Assembly (NCBI GenBank): GCA_017381015.1 | Contig: JAFOCV010000119.1 | Location: 1 to 33,713 of the forward strand | Length of the DNA: 33,713 bases | Origin: Bacteroidaceae bacterium | GTDB taxonomy: Bacteria > Bacteroidota > Bacteroidia > Bacteroidales > Bacteroidaceae | Reading direction: 5' to 3' | Shown: positions 16,702 to 26,726 of the stretch, piece by piece | Position numbering within the stretch: position 1 is the first letter of the stretch | Layout of the letters: each line of letters begins with the position of its first letter | The notes under the pieces: generated by a model | What the model saw: only the letters and a program-made list of their open reading frames with translations | The model's database searches: none | Told to the model about the DNA's origin: nothing | Made by a program: the position numbers and the translations under genes

Positions 16702-18165
16702 ATGTGTATGACTATATCAGAACTAATATATAACTGCAAACCGGTAGAGGTTTTCGGAGATGCCAATGTCGCAATCAATGGTATTGAGATAGATTCTCGT
16801 AATTGTAAGGAAGGTTATGCTTTCGTGGCATTGCCCGGTACTCAAACAGATGGACATCAGTATATTGACAAAGCAATTGCTTTGGGTGCCGTTTGTGTGA
16901 TATGTGAAAAGCTACCCTCAGAATTGCAACAAGGAGTAACATATTTGGTGTATGAAAGTACAATAGATGTAGTTGGTCCTTTGGCAACATCTTTTTATGG
17001 AAATCCAACCAGGAAGATGAAACTCGTGGGTGTGACAGGTACCAATGGTAAGACAACAATCGCAACTACTCTCTACAATGTAATTCGCAGGATGGGCATC
17101 AAGGCTGGACTTTGTAGTACCGTGTGCAATTATATTGATGGCGAACCAGTACCCACAGAATGCACTACACCAGATCCCATCACTCTCAATCGTTTGCTTG
17201 CGCAGATGGCTGAGAAGGGATGCGAGTATGCATTTATGGAAGTTAGTAGCCATGCCGTTGACCAGAAAAGAATCAATGGTTTGACCTTTGCTGGTGGCGT
17301 ATTTACCAATCTCACTAGAGATCATCTCGATTATCACAAGACCTTTGAGAATTACAGAGATGCCAAGAAAGGATTCTTTGATCTCTTGCCTAAGGATGCT
17401 TTTGCATTGACCAATGCAGATGATAAGAATGGTTCTATTATGGTGCAAAACACCAAGGCATCGGCTAAGACTTATTCCATCAGACAGAATGCAGATTTTC
17501 ATGCCAAGGTGTTGGAGGAAAGTTTCGAGGGAATGAGTCTTGAAATCAATGGAGTAGAGGTGTTTGTGCAGTTCGTTGGACGTTTCAATGTGCAGAACAT
17601 TCTTGCCATATTTGCTTCGCTAAATCTGCTAGGTATAGATTCACAGGAGGCATTGATTCAATTGAGTGCGATGAAGCCCGTGAATGGAAGATTCGAAACC
17701 TTCCGCTCGCCCAAGGGAGTTACCGCAATTATCGATTATGCACATACTCCAGATGCATTGAGAAATGTGCTCTCCACTATTAACGAAATATTGTGTGGCA
17801 AGGGCGAATGCTGGACGGTATGCGGCGCAGGTGGTAATCGTGATAAAGGAAAGCGTCCTCTGATGGCACAAGAAGCGGCAAAGCAGAGTGATCACTTGAT
17901 ACTCACTAGCGATAATCCCAGAAATGAGGAACCTCAGGATATTATCAATGACATGCTTGAGGGACTTACCAAGGAAGAAAAGCAAAAGACGCTCAGTATC
18001 ATTGATCGCAAGGAGGCTATTAGAGTAGCTTGCATGATGGCCAAGAAGGGTGACGTAATCTTGGTTGCAGGTAAGGGTCATGAGGATTATCAAATAATAA
18101 AGGGAGTCAAATACCATTTTGATGACCACGAGGTGATACAAGAAATCTTCGAATCGCAAAAGTAA
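16702..18165 (+). CDS. murE: UDP-MurNAc-L-Ala-D-Glu:meso-DAP ligase MurE
   Basis: Adds the third stem-peptide residue to UDP-MurNAc-L-Ala-D-Glu in the cytoplasm with ATP. This 487-aa protein has the Mur ligase P-loop TGTNGKTT (about 112-119), the [10 protein letters not shown] segment with the central-domain histidine, and DNPR at 404-407. The DNPR motif marks meso-diaminopimelate specificity. Start at ATG 16702 (MCMTIS); a second ATG at 16708 is equally possible. The gap to ftsI is AT-rich and shows no promoter consensus. It is followed by mraY after 26 nt. Confidence 0.96.
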   Translation: MCMTISELIYNCKPVEVFGDANVAINGIEIDSRNCKEGYAFVALPGTQTDGHQYIDKAIALGAVCVICEKLPSELQQGVTYLVYESTIDVVGPLATSFYGNPTRKMKLVGVTGTNGKTTIATTLYNVIRRMGIKAGLCSTVCNYIDGEPVPTECTTPDPITLNRLLAQMAEKGCEYAFMEVSSHAVDQKRINGLTFAGGVFTNLTRDHLDYHKTFENYRDAKKGFFDLLPKDAFALTNADDKNGSIMVQNTKASAKTYSIRQNADFHAKVLEESFEGMSLEINGVEVFVQFVGRFNVQNILAIFASLNLLGIDSQEALIQLSAMKPVNGRFETFRSPKGVTAIIDYAHTPDALRNVLSTINEILCGKGECWTVCGAGGNRDKGKRPLMAQEAAKQSDHLILTSDNPRNEEPQDIINDMLEGLTKEEKQKTLSIIDRKEAIRVACMMAKKGDVILVAGKGHEDYQIIKGVKYHFDDHEVIQEIFESQK

Positions 18166-18191
18166 CATTACAATAGATATCATTCACAAAT

Positions 18192-19457
18192 ATGCTATAT
18201 TATTTCTTTAGATATTTAGAACAATTTGGTATTAGTGGCGCTGGAATGTGGCAATATATCTCGTTTCGTGGTATATTGACATTGGTATTGAGCCTTCTGA
18301 TATCTATGTGGTTTGGTCAATACTTCATCAAATGGATGAGAAACAGAAATATTAGTGAGGCTCAACGAGACGAGAGTATTGATCCTTATGGTGTGGAGAA
18401 GAAGGGAGTGCCAACGATGGGTGGCATCATTATACTCGTATCCATAATCATACCATGTCTCCTTTTGGGACGCTTGCGCAATATATACATGTTGCTTATG
18501 CTCGGTACTACAATATGGTTGGGATTGATAGGCTTTTTGGATGACTACATCAAGTTGAAAATCAACAAGGATGGCTTGCGTCCGATTTATAAGCTAGCTA
18601 GCCAGGCATTACTGGGTCTTACCATAGGTTTAACTCTTTGGTTAAGTCCGGATGCCGTTATTCGAGAGAATATTACCGTAGCCAAGAGTGGAGAAACAGA
18701 AACCGTTATCCACAAGAGCGAACCAGTAAAAAGTACCATAACAACAATTCCTTTCGTTAAGAACAACAATTTAAGCTATAGCAACCTGTTTTCTTTCCTT
18801 GGGAAGTACCGTACCGCGGCGGGATGGATATTCTTTGTCCTTCTTGTTACATTTGTGGTGATGGCCGTAAGTAATGGCTCTAATCTAAATGATGGTATGG
18901 ATGGAATGTGTGCCGGCAATTCGGCCATCATGGGTATAGCCTTGGCAATATTGGCATACGTGTCCAGCCATATAGAGTTGGCAGGTTATCTCAATATTAT
19001 GTTTGTGCCAGGTTCGGAAGAGTTGGTAATCTTCTTGTTGGCGTTTGTTGGTGCATTGATAGGCTTTATGTGGTACAACGCATATCCGGCACAAGTGTTT
19101 ATGGGAGATACAGGAAGCCTGGCAATTGGCGGAATCATAGCCGTGACAGCTGTGATTATACACAAGGAATTGTTGTTGCCACTCATCTGTTTTGTATTTG
19201 TGATGGAGAGTGTTAGCGTACTTTTGCAAACCAATGTAGCAAAGATGGGTAATAAGCGAGGACAGAAGTGGAGAGTGTTCAAGCGAGCTCCGATACACGA
19301 TGCCTTCCGCATTAAGCCCGGGCAATTAAGTCCCGAGTTGAAGATATTCCTGAATTGGCCAAAAGGATGTTGGTTGGAGAGCAAGATAACCACAAGATTT
19401 TGGATTATAACCATATTGATGGCAGCACTTGCTATCGTAACCTTAAAAATAAGATAA
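18192..19457 (+). CDS. mraY: Phospho-MurNAc-pentapeptide transferase MraY
   Basis: Moves phospho-MurNAc-pentapeptide from UDP to undecaprenyl phosphate, making lipid I in the inner membrane. It is polytopic, 421 aa, longer than the 360 aa of E. coli. An extra loop (about 155-195, rich in T, E, K) and an insert near the C-terminus account for the excess. Conserved sites are present: PTMGGI, LDDYIKLKINKDGLRP, NLNDGMDGM and FMGDTGSLAIGG. The usual HHH motif near the end reads PIHDAFR, keeping only the first His. The final ESKITTRFWI is normal. It is 5 nt from murD. Confidence 0.95.
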   Translation: MLYYFFRYLEQFGISGAGMWQYISFRGILTLVLSLLISMWFGQYFIKWMRNRNISEAQRDESIDPYGVEKKGVPTMGGIIILVSIIIPCLLLGRLRNIYMLLMLGTTIWLGLIGFLDDYIKLKINKDGLRPIYKLASQALLGLTIGLTLWLSPDAVIRENITVAKSGETETVIHKSEPVKSTITTIPFVKNNNLSYSNLFSFLGKYRTAAGWIFFVLLVTFVVMAVSNGSNLNDGMDGMCAGNSAIMGIALAILAYVSSHIELAGYLNIMFVPGSEELVIFLLAFVGALIGFMWYNAYPAQVFMGDTGSLAIGGIIAVTAVIIHKELLLPLICFVFVMESVSVLLQTNVAKMGNKRGQKWRVFKRAPIHDAFRIKPGQLSPELKIFLNWPKGCWLESKITTRFWIITILMAALAIVTLKIR

Positions 19458-19462
19458 GACAG

Positions 19463-20800
19463 ATGATGAATAAGATAGTAATACTAGGTGGTGCAGAGAG
19501 TGGCGTTGGTGCTGCTGTCCTGGCTAAGAAACAAGGCTTTGATGTCTTTGTGAGCGATATGGGTTTGATCAAGGAAAAGTACAAGAACCTATTGAACGAG
19601 CACGACATTGAATGGGAAGAAGGCAAGCACACTGAAGAAAAGATACTCGATGCCAAGGAGATTATCAAGAGCCCTGGTATACCCGATACAGCTCCTGTCG
19701 TGGCAAAGGCAATAGAGAAGGGTATAGGTATAATAAACGAACTGGAATTTGCATCTCGTTATACTGATGCCAAGTTGATATGTATTACTGGTAGTAATGG
19801 TAAAACCACCACTACGAGTTTGATATATCATATCTTGAAGAATGCAAAGTACAATGTAGGTTTGGCTGGCAATATAGGTCGTTCGCTAGCTCTCCAGATA
19901 GCAGAGGGATGTACATATGATTACTATGTTATTGAATTGAGCAGTTTTCAGTTGGATAACATGTATGATTTTCATGCCAACATAGCCGTATTGCTTAATA
20001 TAACTCCCGACCATTTGGATCGCTACGATTATGATATGCAGAAGTATACAGATTCGAAGATGAGAATCTTGCGCAATCAAGATGCCGATGATGCATTTAT
20101 CTATTGGGCAGATGATCCTATAGTTTCTTCCGAGTTGAAGAAATATGGTATCAAGGCAAGGACATGTCCGTTCTCTATCCTTAAAAAGGAAGGCATGATA
20201 GGCTATATTGCTGATGGCACATATAATATAGAGACTCCAACTCCCTTCAATATGGAGCAAGAGTCACTGGCTCTATACGGGAAGCACAATATGTACAACT
20301 CTTTGGCTGCTGGTATAGCATCAAAGTTAGTTGGTGTTAGCAACGAAAACCTTAGAGCGAGCCTTGCCGACTTCGAAGGAGTAGAGCACAGATTGGAAAG
20401 AGTGGCTACGGTAAATGGTATTCATTATATCAATGACTCAAAGGCTACAAACGTAGATGCATGTTGGTATGCGCTTGAAAGCATGACTACCCCCACGATA
20501 TTGATTATTGGTGGTAAGGATAAAGGAAATGACTATGAGGCAATAAGAGAGTTGGTCAAGCAAAAGTGTGCAGGTTTGGTATTCTTGGGTGCCGATAATA
20601 CCAAGTTGCATCAATTCTTTGGCTCAATGAATATACCCATTGCCGATACCAACAATATGAAGGATTGTGTTGATGCATGCACCAAGATGGCCAAAACGGG
20701 TTATACCGTATTGCTAAGTCCTTGTTGTGCCAGCTTCGATTTGTTCAAGAACATGGAAGACCGAGGTGAGCAATTTAAAGAATGTGTTAGAAATTTGTAA
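19463..20800 (+). CDS. murD: UDP-MurNAc-L-Ala:D-Glu ligase MurD
   Basis: Adds D-glutamate to UDP-MurNAc-L-Ala. This 445-aa protein has the N-terminal Rossmann strand (KIVILGGAESGVGAA), P-loop TGSNGKTTTT, the ITPDHLDRYDY segment and the NDSKATNVDA substrate loop. Two adjacent ATGs (19463 and 19466) lie 5 and 8 nt after the mraY stop; either may be used. The frame is open into mraY, but those residues do not belong to the family. Confidence 0.95.
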   Translation: MMNKIVILGGAESGVGAAVLAKKQGFDVFVSDMGLIKEKYKNLLNEHDIEWEEGKHTEEKILDAKEIIKSPGIPDTAPVVAKAIEKGIGIINELEFASRYTDAKLICITGSNGKTTTTSLIYHILKNAKYNVGLAGNIGRSLALQIAEGCTYDYYVIELSSFQLDNMYDFHANIAVLLNITPDHLDRYDYDMQKYTDSKMRILRNQDADDAFIYWADDPIVSSELKKYGIKARTCPFSILKKEGMIGYIADGTYNIETPTPFNMEQESLALYGKHNMYNSLAAGIASKLVGVSNENLRASLADFEGVEHRLERVATVNGIHYINDSKATNVDACWYALESMTTPTILIIGGKDKGNDYEAIRELVKQKCAGLVFLGADNTKLHQFFGSMNIPIADTNNMKDCVDACTKMAKTGYTVLLSPCCASFDLFKNMEDRGEQFKECVRNL

Positions 20801-20836
20801 TCAGATACTATAGAATACCTGCGGATAAATATATCT

Positions 20837-22063
20837 ATGAATTACTGGAGTAAAAAGAACTTTAAGGAAAAGGGTCTTATGCAAGGCGATATGGTGCTAT
20901 GGATGGTGCTATTGGCATTGTGCTTCATATCTGTTATCACCGTATATAGCGCTTCTAGCAATATGACTTATGGCACAGGAAAATATTGGGAACCAGTGAC
21001 TAGACATGCTATATTCTTGGGCATAGGTGTTTGTTTTACCTGGTTGATGCATATGTTGCCTTGCCGCTTGTACAAGTTGTTAGGTTGGGGATTAATGTTG
21101 TTTTCTTACCTTCTGCTTGTGTGTGCCCTCTTTGCCGGCGAGATCAATGGAGCTTCTCGTTGGATAGGTATCGGTAGTTTTACTTTCCAGCCGAGTGAGA
21201 TGGCCAAGCTAGGCCTTGTTATGACAACGGCATTTATCTATAGTGTGTTTCGCGACAAGGACGGTGTGACGAAGTTCGGCATCAAGTTGGCCGCCACCAA
21301 TATATTATGTACGTTAGCACTTATCGTGACGGAGAATCTGAGTACGGCAGGCATAATCTTTGTTGTCATGTTTGCCATGAGTTTCTATTCCCAGGTATCG
21401 TCCAAGCTACTCTTGTGGATAGGAGGTAGTCTTGTGGCATTAGCCGTGGGAGGATATCTGACGGCTAGCAATATTCCTCAAAGCACTCTAGATAAATGGG
21501 CAGCTAGTGATGGTGTAATGCATCGTGTGCCAACGTGGGTAAAGCGAATTACCAATAAGCATGTATTGCCTCTGGATCCAAAGGATTATGATATCGTAAA
21601 TAATAATCCTCAGGTTACACACGCTCAGATAGCCATAGCTACGTGCAAGGTAACTGGCTTGGGACCAGGTAATTCTATCGAGCGCGACTTCCTTCCTCAG
21701 GCATTTTCAGATTTCATATATGCTATTCTTATTGAGGAAGGCGGTATTGGCAGTTGTTGCTTGGTGATGTCATTGTATTTGTTGTTGTTATACAGGGCAT
21801 TGCGCATAGCACAACGATGCAAATCCTTGTTCCCGGCTTATCTGATTATGGGCTTGTCTTTAATGCTCGTAACTCAAGCCATGGTGAATATGGCCGTTGC
21901 CGTAGGAGTATTTCCCGTTACTGGTCAGCCATTGCCATTAATCAGTAGAGGAGGAACGAGTACATTTGTCAATTGTGCATACCTGGGTATCATGCTAAGC
22001 GTGAGTCGCTCGGCACGTCAGATAGACGATAATGTAGAACCATCATCAAACGTGGCATCATGA
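20837..22063 (+). CDS. ftsW: Septal peptidoglycan glycosyltransferase FtsW
   Basis: A SEDS-family polymerase that extends glycan strands from lipid II at the septum together with FtsI. It has 408 aa with about ten membrane helices. Signatures include VYSASSNMTYGTGKYWEP, INGASRWIGIGSFTFQPSEMAKL, the large periplasmic loop carrying ATCKVTGLGPGNSIERDFLPQAFSDFIYAILIEE, and GQPLPLISRGGTS. It ends in an ATGA overlap with murG. Confidence 0.96.
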   Translation: MNYWSKKNFKEKGLMQGDMVLWMVLLALCFISVITVYSASSNMTYGTGKYWEPVTRHAIFLGIGVCFTWLMHMLPCRLYKLLGWGLMLFSYLLLVCALFAGEINGASRWIGIGSFTFQPSEMAKLGLVMTTAFIYSVFRDKDGVTKFGIKLAATNILCTLALIVTENLSTAGIIFVVMFAMSFYSQVSSKLLLWIGGSLVALAVGGYLTASNIPQSTLDKWAASDGVMHRVPTWVKRITNKHVLPLDPKDYDIVNNNPQVTHAQIAIATCKVTGLGPGNSIERDFLPQAFSDFIYAILIEEGGIGSCCLVMSLYLLLLYRALRIAQRCKSLFPAYLIMGLSLMLVTQAMVNMAVAVGVFPVTGQPLPLISRGGTSTFVNCAYLGIMLSVSRSARQIDDNVEPSSNVAS

Positions 22064-23169
22064 AGAAGAACAAGGTAATAATTAGTGGCGGTGGTACTGG
22101 TGGGCATATTTTCCCAGCGGTAAGCATTGCCAATGCCCTTAAAAAACTATGTCCAGATGTGGAAATCCTCTTTGTGGGGGCTGAAGGGCGAATGGAAATG
22201 CAAAGAGTTCCCCAGGCAGGGTATGAAATAGTGGGTCTACCAGTTAGAGGCTTGATACGTCCTCTATGGAGCTTGAAAAATATCTCTGTCCTGCTTGACT
22301 ATATAAAAAGTAAGCGTAAGGTAAAGCATGTAATACGCGACTTCAATCCCGATGTTGTAGTGGGTGTAGGAGGATATGCAAGTGCTGCTACGCTAAATGC
22401 GGCACATGATATGCACATTCCATGTGTCATCCAGGAGCAGAATAGTTTTGCTGGTCTTACCAACAAGACTCTTGCCGAAAAGGCAGAGCGTATATATGTG
22501 GCATACGAGGGGATGGAGAGATTCTTCCCCAAGGACAAGATACGCCTGGTGGGTAATCCTGTTAGACAAAATCTTTGCAATGAGAATATTGACAAGGAAA
22601 AGGCCGCAGAGGACTTCAATCTTTCCCCCGATAAGCCAACAATACTCCTGATTGGTGGTAGCCTTGGAGCCAGAACGATGAACGAGAGCGTGCTGCAATC
22701 CCTGGAACTGATAAGGAATAGCAATGTTCAGTTCATCTGGCAAACTGGTAGCTATTATAAGGATCATATTGCTCAGCAACTAGCAAGACATAGTGTCCCC
22801 GGCAATCTGCACGTAACAGACTTTATTAAGTCGATGGACAAGGCCTATGCTCTTGCGGATTTGGTAATCAGCAGAGCGGGCGCTAGTAGTATTAGCGAAT
22901 TGTGCTTGTTGGGAAAGCCAAGTATTCTGGTGCCAAGTCCTAATGTTGCCGAAGACCATCAAACACACAACGCAATGGCATTAGTCAACAGGAATGCAGC
23001 ACTACTGGTTAAGGATGCAGAGGCCGAGCACACTCTCATTCCTTTGGCCATTAAGACCGTTGGTGACAAGGCCTTGCTCGAGTCGCTTAGCAAGAATGCG
23101 TCGGATATGGCCTTCCGCAATTCGGATACAATCATTGCACAGGAGATTTTGACATTAATAAATCGATAA
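22060..23169 (+). CDS. murG: UDP-GlcNAc:lipid I N-acetylglucosaminyltransferase MurG
   Basis: Makes lipid II on the cytoplasmic face of the inner membrane. This 369-aa GT-B enzyme has the glycine-rich SGGGTGGHIFPA near the start, VVGVGGYASAATL, the second G-loop LLIGGSLGARTMN, and the UDP-GlcNAc site ISRAGASSISEL followed by PSILVPSPNVAEDHQTHNA. It overlaps ftsW by 4 nt and is 18 nt before murC. Confidence 0.97.
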   Translation: MKKNKVIISGGGTGGHIFPAVSIANALKKLCPDVEILFVGAEGRMEMQRVPQAGYEIVGLPVRGLIRPLWSLKNISVLLDYIKSKRKVKHVIRDFNPDVVVGVGGYASAATLNAAHDMHIPCVIQEQNSFAGLTNKTLAEKAERIYVAYEGMERFFPKDKIRLVGNPVRQNLCNENIDKEKAAEDFNLSPDKPTILLIGGSLGARTMNESVLQSLELIRNSNVQFIWQTGSYYKDHIAQQLARHSVPGNLHVTDFIKSMDKAYALADLVISRAGASSISELCLLGKPSILVPSPNVAEDHQTHNAMALVNRNAALLVKDAEAEHTLIPLAIKTVGDKALLESLSKNASDMAFRNSDTIIAQEILTLINR

Positions 23170-23187
23170 TATATACATAGGATCAAG

Positions 23188-24546
23188 ATGCAAGCAGTAT
23201 ATTTCATAGGTATAGGTGGTATTGGTATGAGTGCCATTGCACGTTATTTCCTTAATACAGGAGTGTTCGTGGGCGGATACGACAGGACTCCTTCTCCTCT
23301 GACAAAGACGTTGGAGGAAGAGGGTGCCGTGATACATTACGAGGACAACGTAGAACTCATTCCCGAGCAATGCAAGCAGAGAGACAATTGCCTTGTTATA
23401 TATACTCCTGCAATTCCTGCCACTCACACCGAGTACAATTTCTTCAAGGATAATGGCTTTGATATTCAGAAACGTGCTCAGGTTTTGGGCACGCTTACCA
23501 AGTCCTTGCGAGGCCTTTGTGTTGCTGGTACCCATGGTAAAACTACCACATCCAGCATTACTGCTCATATCTTGCATCAAAGTCATGTAGATTGCAATGC
23601 ATTCCTTGGAGGTATAACCAAGAATTACGGTACCAACTATATTTTGTCGTCAGAAAGTCCCTATGTGGTGATAGAAGCTGATGAGTATGACCGCTCTTTC
23701 CATTGGCTCACTCCTTGGGCAAGTGTGATTACATCAACAGATTCTGACCACTTGGATATCTATGGCACAGAGGAGGCCTATCTGGAGTCTTTCCGCAAGT
23801 ACACAGGGTTGATACAACCGGGTGGTTTCCTGGTATTGCATACAGGTTTGAAACTTGTGCCCAGCACTCAGGAAGGAGTTACGACATATTACTACGGCCG
23901 AGAAGATGGTGACTTTCATGCTGATAACCTCAAGATAGGAAATGGCAGAATTACCTTTGATTTGGTTTCTCCAATCGAGAATATATCCGATATAGAACTA
24001 GGTGTGCCCGTTGCTATTAATATCGACAATGGCATTGCCGCTATGGCTCTGGCCCAGTTGGCAGGCGTGAGTGCCGATGAGATTCGCAAGGGAATGCTTT
24101 CGTTTGGTGGAGTGGATAGACGTTTCGATTTCCACGTTCGTCGTTCGGATATGGTATATATATCTGATTATGCTCATCATCCAGAGGAGATAAGACAAAG
24201 TATCTTGAGTATCAAGCAATTGTATGCTGGTAAGCGCATCAAGGCTATATTCCAGCCTCATTTGTATTCTCGCACACAAGATTTCTATCGCGAGTTTGCT
24301 GATGCTCTTTCGCTATTGGACGATGTGGTGATTATGGATATCTATCCTGCTCGCGAAGAACCAATCCCCGGTGTCACCTCCGATTTGATTTTTGACAATC
24401 TGCGTTCTGGTATCAAGAAGCAATTATGTACTAAGTCCACTATTATGGATAGCATCCGAGAGAAGGATTTTGATGTCTTGGTCACTTTGGGTGCTGGTGA
24501 TATAGAAAACTTTGCTGATGAAATTTCTGACTTCTTAACAAAATAA
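23188..24546 (+). CDS. murC: UDP-MurNAc:L-alanine ligase MurC
   Basis: Starts the stem peptide by joining L-alanine to UDP-MurNAc. This 452-aa protein has FIGIGGIGMSAIARYF at the N-terminus, P-loop AGTHGKTTTSS, EADEYDRSFHWL in the centre, and DYAHHPEEIRQS with IFQPHLYSRTQDF in the C-terminal domain. It is 18 nt after murG and 6 nt before ftsQ. Confidence 0.97.
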   Translation: MQAVYFIGIGGIGMSAIARYFLNTGVFVGGYDRTPSPLTKTLEEEGAVIHYEDNVELIPEQCKQRDNCLVIYTPAIPATHTEYNFFKDNGFDIQKRAQVLGTLTKSLRGLCVAGTHGKTTTSSITAHILHQSHVDCNAFLGGITKNYGTNYILSSESPYVVIEADEYDRSFHWLTPWASVITSTDSDHLDIYGTEEAYLESFRKYTGLIQPGGFLVLHTGLKLVPSTQEGVTTYYYGREDGDFHADNLKIGNGRITFDLVSPIENISDIELGVPVAINIDNGIAAMALAQLAGVSADEIRKGMLSFGGVDRRFDFHVRRSDMVYISDYAHHPEEIRQSILSIKQLYAGKRIKAIFQPHLYSRTQDFYREFADALSLLDDVVIMDIYPAREEPIPGVTSDLIFDNLRSGIKKQLCTKSTIMDSIREKDFDVLVTLGAGDIENFADEISDFLTK

Positions 24547-24552
24547 AGAGGT

Positions 24553-25290
24553 ATGAAGGTTGTATTCAAAATAATTCTCCTGTTGGGAGTGCTCTCTTAT
24601 CTGGTATTTGCGATTACCACATTGTCGCAACATAGCGAGGAGCGTGTATGCGTAGGAAGCGAGGTAATCATTAATGGCAAGGTGGACAAGGATTACATCA
24701 CGCCTCGCTTTATTGAAAATATTATAGCAGCTACAGAGATACCCATCAAGGGAGCGTTAGTAAATAATATCGATGTCAGACACATAGAGAACTCCATTTT
24801 GAGTAGCCCCTATGTAGATTCTGTTACGTGCTATTATACCTCCGGTAATCTGTTGTGCGTAAAGGTTGTTCCTCGCATTCCAATCTTACACGCCGTTCCT
24901 AATCAGGGAGAAAGCTTTTATATGGATGCAAATGGAAATTCAATGCCTACTGATCAGTTCCTTCTTGACTTAAGCCTGGTTACGGGTTATGTTACAACGG
25001 AGTTTGCCAAGGAAAACCTATTGGAGTTGGCGCAATTTATGAACACGCAAGCTCCTTGGAATAGAGAGATACAACAGATTCATGTTACAAGCAATCAACG
25101 CATAGAACTAGTGCCCATGAAGGGTGAGCACATCATAGTATTGGGCTCGTCGGCAGATGTGGAAGATAAGATGAAGAGGCTAGGGGCCTTTTACGATGCA
25201 ACCTCAGAAAATATGGCGTGGCAAAGATATGCTACTCTCGACCTCAGCTATGAGGGTCAAATAGTTTGTAAAAAGAAAAAAAACAAATAA
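24553..25290 (+). CDS. ftsQ: Cell division protein FtsQ
   Basis: A bitopic divisome protein of 245 aa that links the Z-ring side to FtsW/FtsI activation. It has one N-terminal membrane helix (about 3-22, VFKIILLLGVLSYLVFAITT) and then a periplasmic part starting with a POTRA-like segment (ALVNNIDVRHIENSILSSPYVDSVTCYYTSGN). Sequence conservation is low, as usual for FtsQ; the position between murC and ftsA supports the call. It is 13 nt before ftsA. Confidence 0.9.
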   Translation: MKVVFKIILLLGVLSYLVFAITTLSQHSEERVCVGSEVIINGKVDKDYITPRFIENIIAATEIPIKGALVNNIDVRHIENSILSSPYVDSVTCYYTSGNLLCVKVVPRIPILHAVPNQGESFYMDANGNSMPTDQFLLDLSLVTGYVTTEFAKENLLELAQFMNTQAPWNREIQQIHVTSNQRIELVPMKGEHIIVLGSSADVEDKMKRLGAFYDATSENMAWQRYATLDLSYEGQIVCKKKKNK

Positions 25291-25303
25291 ATATTCATAT
25301 ACT

Positions 25304-26668
25304 ATGGCAGTAGAAAAAGACATTATTGTTGCACTGGAATTGGCCACAACGGCAATTCGAGCAATAGCAGGACAGCGACTTCCAGATGGCAGTATGCAGG
25401 TGTTGGCATACTCGGAGGAGAATGCATCAAATTGTATTCGTAAGGGTGTCATCGACAACATCGACAAAACCACACAGGCAATAGGTCGAGTGTTGGCTCA
25501 ATTAGAGTTCCACCTATGTCATAAGATAGCAAGAGTATTTGTTGGTATTAGTGGCCAGTCACTTCGTTCCGTTCAAAACAGCATCAAGCGCCAGTTCAAT
25601 GAGAAGACTCAGGTGACCAACGACTTGATTGATCAATTGATGGATACCAATAGCGGTGTGGTATATACCGATTCAAGAATTCTGGAGGTAGTTCCTCAGG
25701 AATTCGTGGTGGGTAGTCGTGCAGTACCTGAGATTGTTGGTATGCAGGTAGAACAGTTTGATGCCAAGTTCCTAAATATCATTGCACGCAGTTCTTTGTC
25801 AGAGAATATAGAAAAGTGTGTCAATGGTGCAGGTTATGAGGTGGCAGAAATACTCATCACCCCCATTTCATTGGCCAATAGCATCTTGAACGCTAGTGAA
25901 AAGCGTTCGGGTTGTGCTTTGGTTGACATCGGTGCAGATACTACATCTGTAAGTGTCTACTCAAATAATATTTTGCGCAAACTTATTGTCTTGCCAATCG
26001 GAAGCCATAATGCAACAAGAGACGTAGCCTCATACCTTAATTGCGAAATAGAAGAGGCCGAGGCCCTAAAGTTAAAGTTTGGAAGCGCGTGGGTTAAGGA
26101 TACAGAAACTGCCAAGAACAATATCATTACCATTTCTCTGGGTAGAAGCCATTCCGAGAGCGATATCTGCTCTTGTGTTGAGGCAAGATATGATGAAATC
26201 CTGCTTAATGTGTTGGAGCAACTGAAGGGTCATGCCGACAAGCTTACCTCGGGTATCGTCTTTGCAGGTGGAGGTTCGCAGATTCGTTCTCTGACAGATG
26301 CATTCCAGCACATCAGCAAGAGCGACAAGCAGATACGTGTAGTCAAGTCCCTGCCTCAGGATGTATGTGTGGAAAAGGGCGTATCCTTCCCTCTGAATGG
26401 TCAGACAAATAGCGTGGTTGCCTTGTTGCTTTGCGGAGACCAGAATTGTGTAATAGTTTCTAAGCCTGCGGAAACACCCGTCGAGCCTGCGGAAACTGCT
26501 AATGGTACAGCTGTTGACCCTGTCACAGAACCAGTTGCTGCAGCAGAAGAACCAACCAACCAGGGCGATGATGTAGTAGTAACAGACAATGCTACCAAGA
26601 AGAAATGGTGGCAAAAGATGGTCAAAATGCTCACCGAAGATGAGGATAGAGACGATGCGGAAGAATAA
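25304..26668 (+). CDS. ftsA: Cell division protein FtsA
   Basis: An actin-like ATPase that ties FtsZ filaments to the membrane. It has 454 aa. The core has DIIVALELATTAIRAIAG (phosphate 1), GCALVDIGADTTSVSVYSNN (phosphate 2) and GIVFAGGGSQIRSL (adenosine site). From about residue 385 a long linker rich in P, E, A and T leads to a C-terminal amphipathic segment KKKWWQKMVKML, the likely membrane anchor, and an acidic tail. It is 58 nt before ftsZ, with no promoter consensus in the gap. Confidence 0.95.
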   Translation: MAVEKDIIVALELATTAIRAIAGQRLPDGSMQVLAYSEENASNCIRKGVIDNIDKTTQAIGRVLAQLEFHLCHKIARVFVGISGQSLRSVQNSIKRQFNEKTQVTNDLIDQLMDTNSGVVYTDSRILEVVPQEFVVGSRAVPEIVGMQVEQFDAKFLNIIARSSLSENIEKCVNGAGYEVAEILITPISLANSILNASEKRSGCALVDIGADTTSVSVYSNNILRKLIVLPIGSHNATRDVASYLNCEIEEAEALKLKFGSAWVKDTETAKNNIITISLGRSHSESDICSCVEARYDEILLNVLEQLKGHADKLTSGIVFAGGGSQIRSLTDAFQHISKSDKQIRVVKSLPQDVCVEKGVSFPLNGQTNSVVALLLCGDQNCVIVSKPAETPVEPAETANGTAVDPVTEPVAAAEEPTNQGDDVVVTDNATKKKWWQKMVKMLTEDEDRDDAEE

Positions 26669-26726
26669 TCCGAGTTTCAAAAGCCAGTAAATATATCAAA
26701 GAATAACCATATAATTCATTCAGAAT

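Noticed and set aside
26669-26726. Separate promoter for ftsZ in the ftsA-ftsZ gap
   Set aside because: The 58-nt gap has no TAnnTTTG match; internal promoters further upstream in ftsA were not evident.
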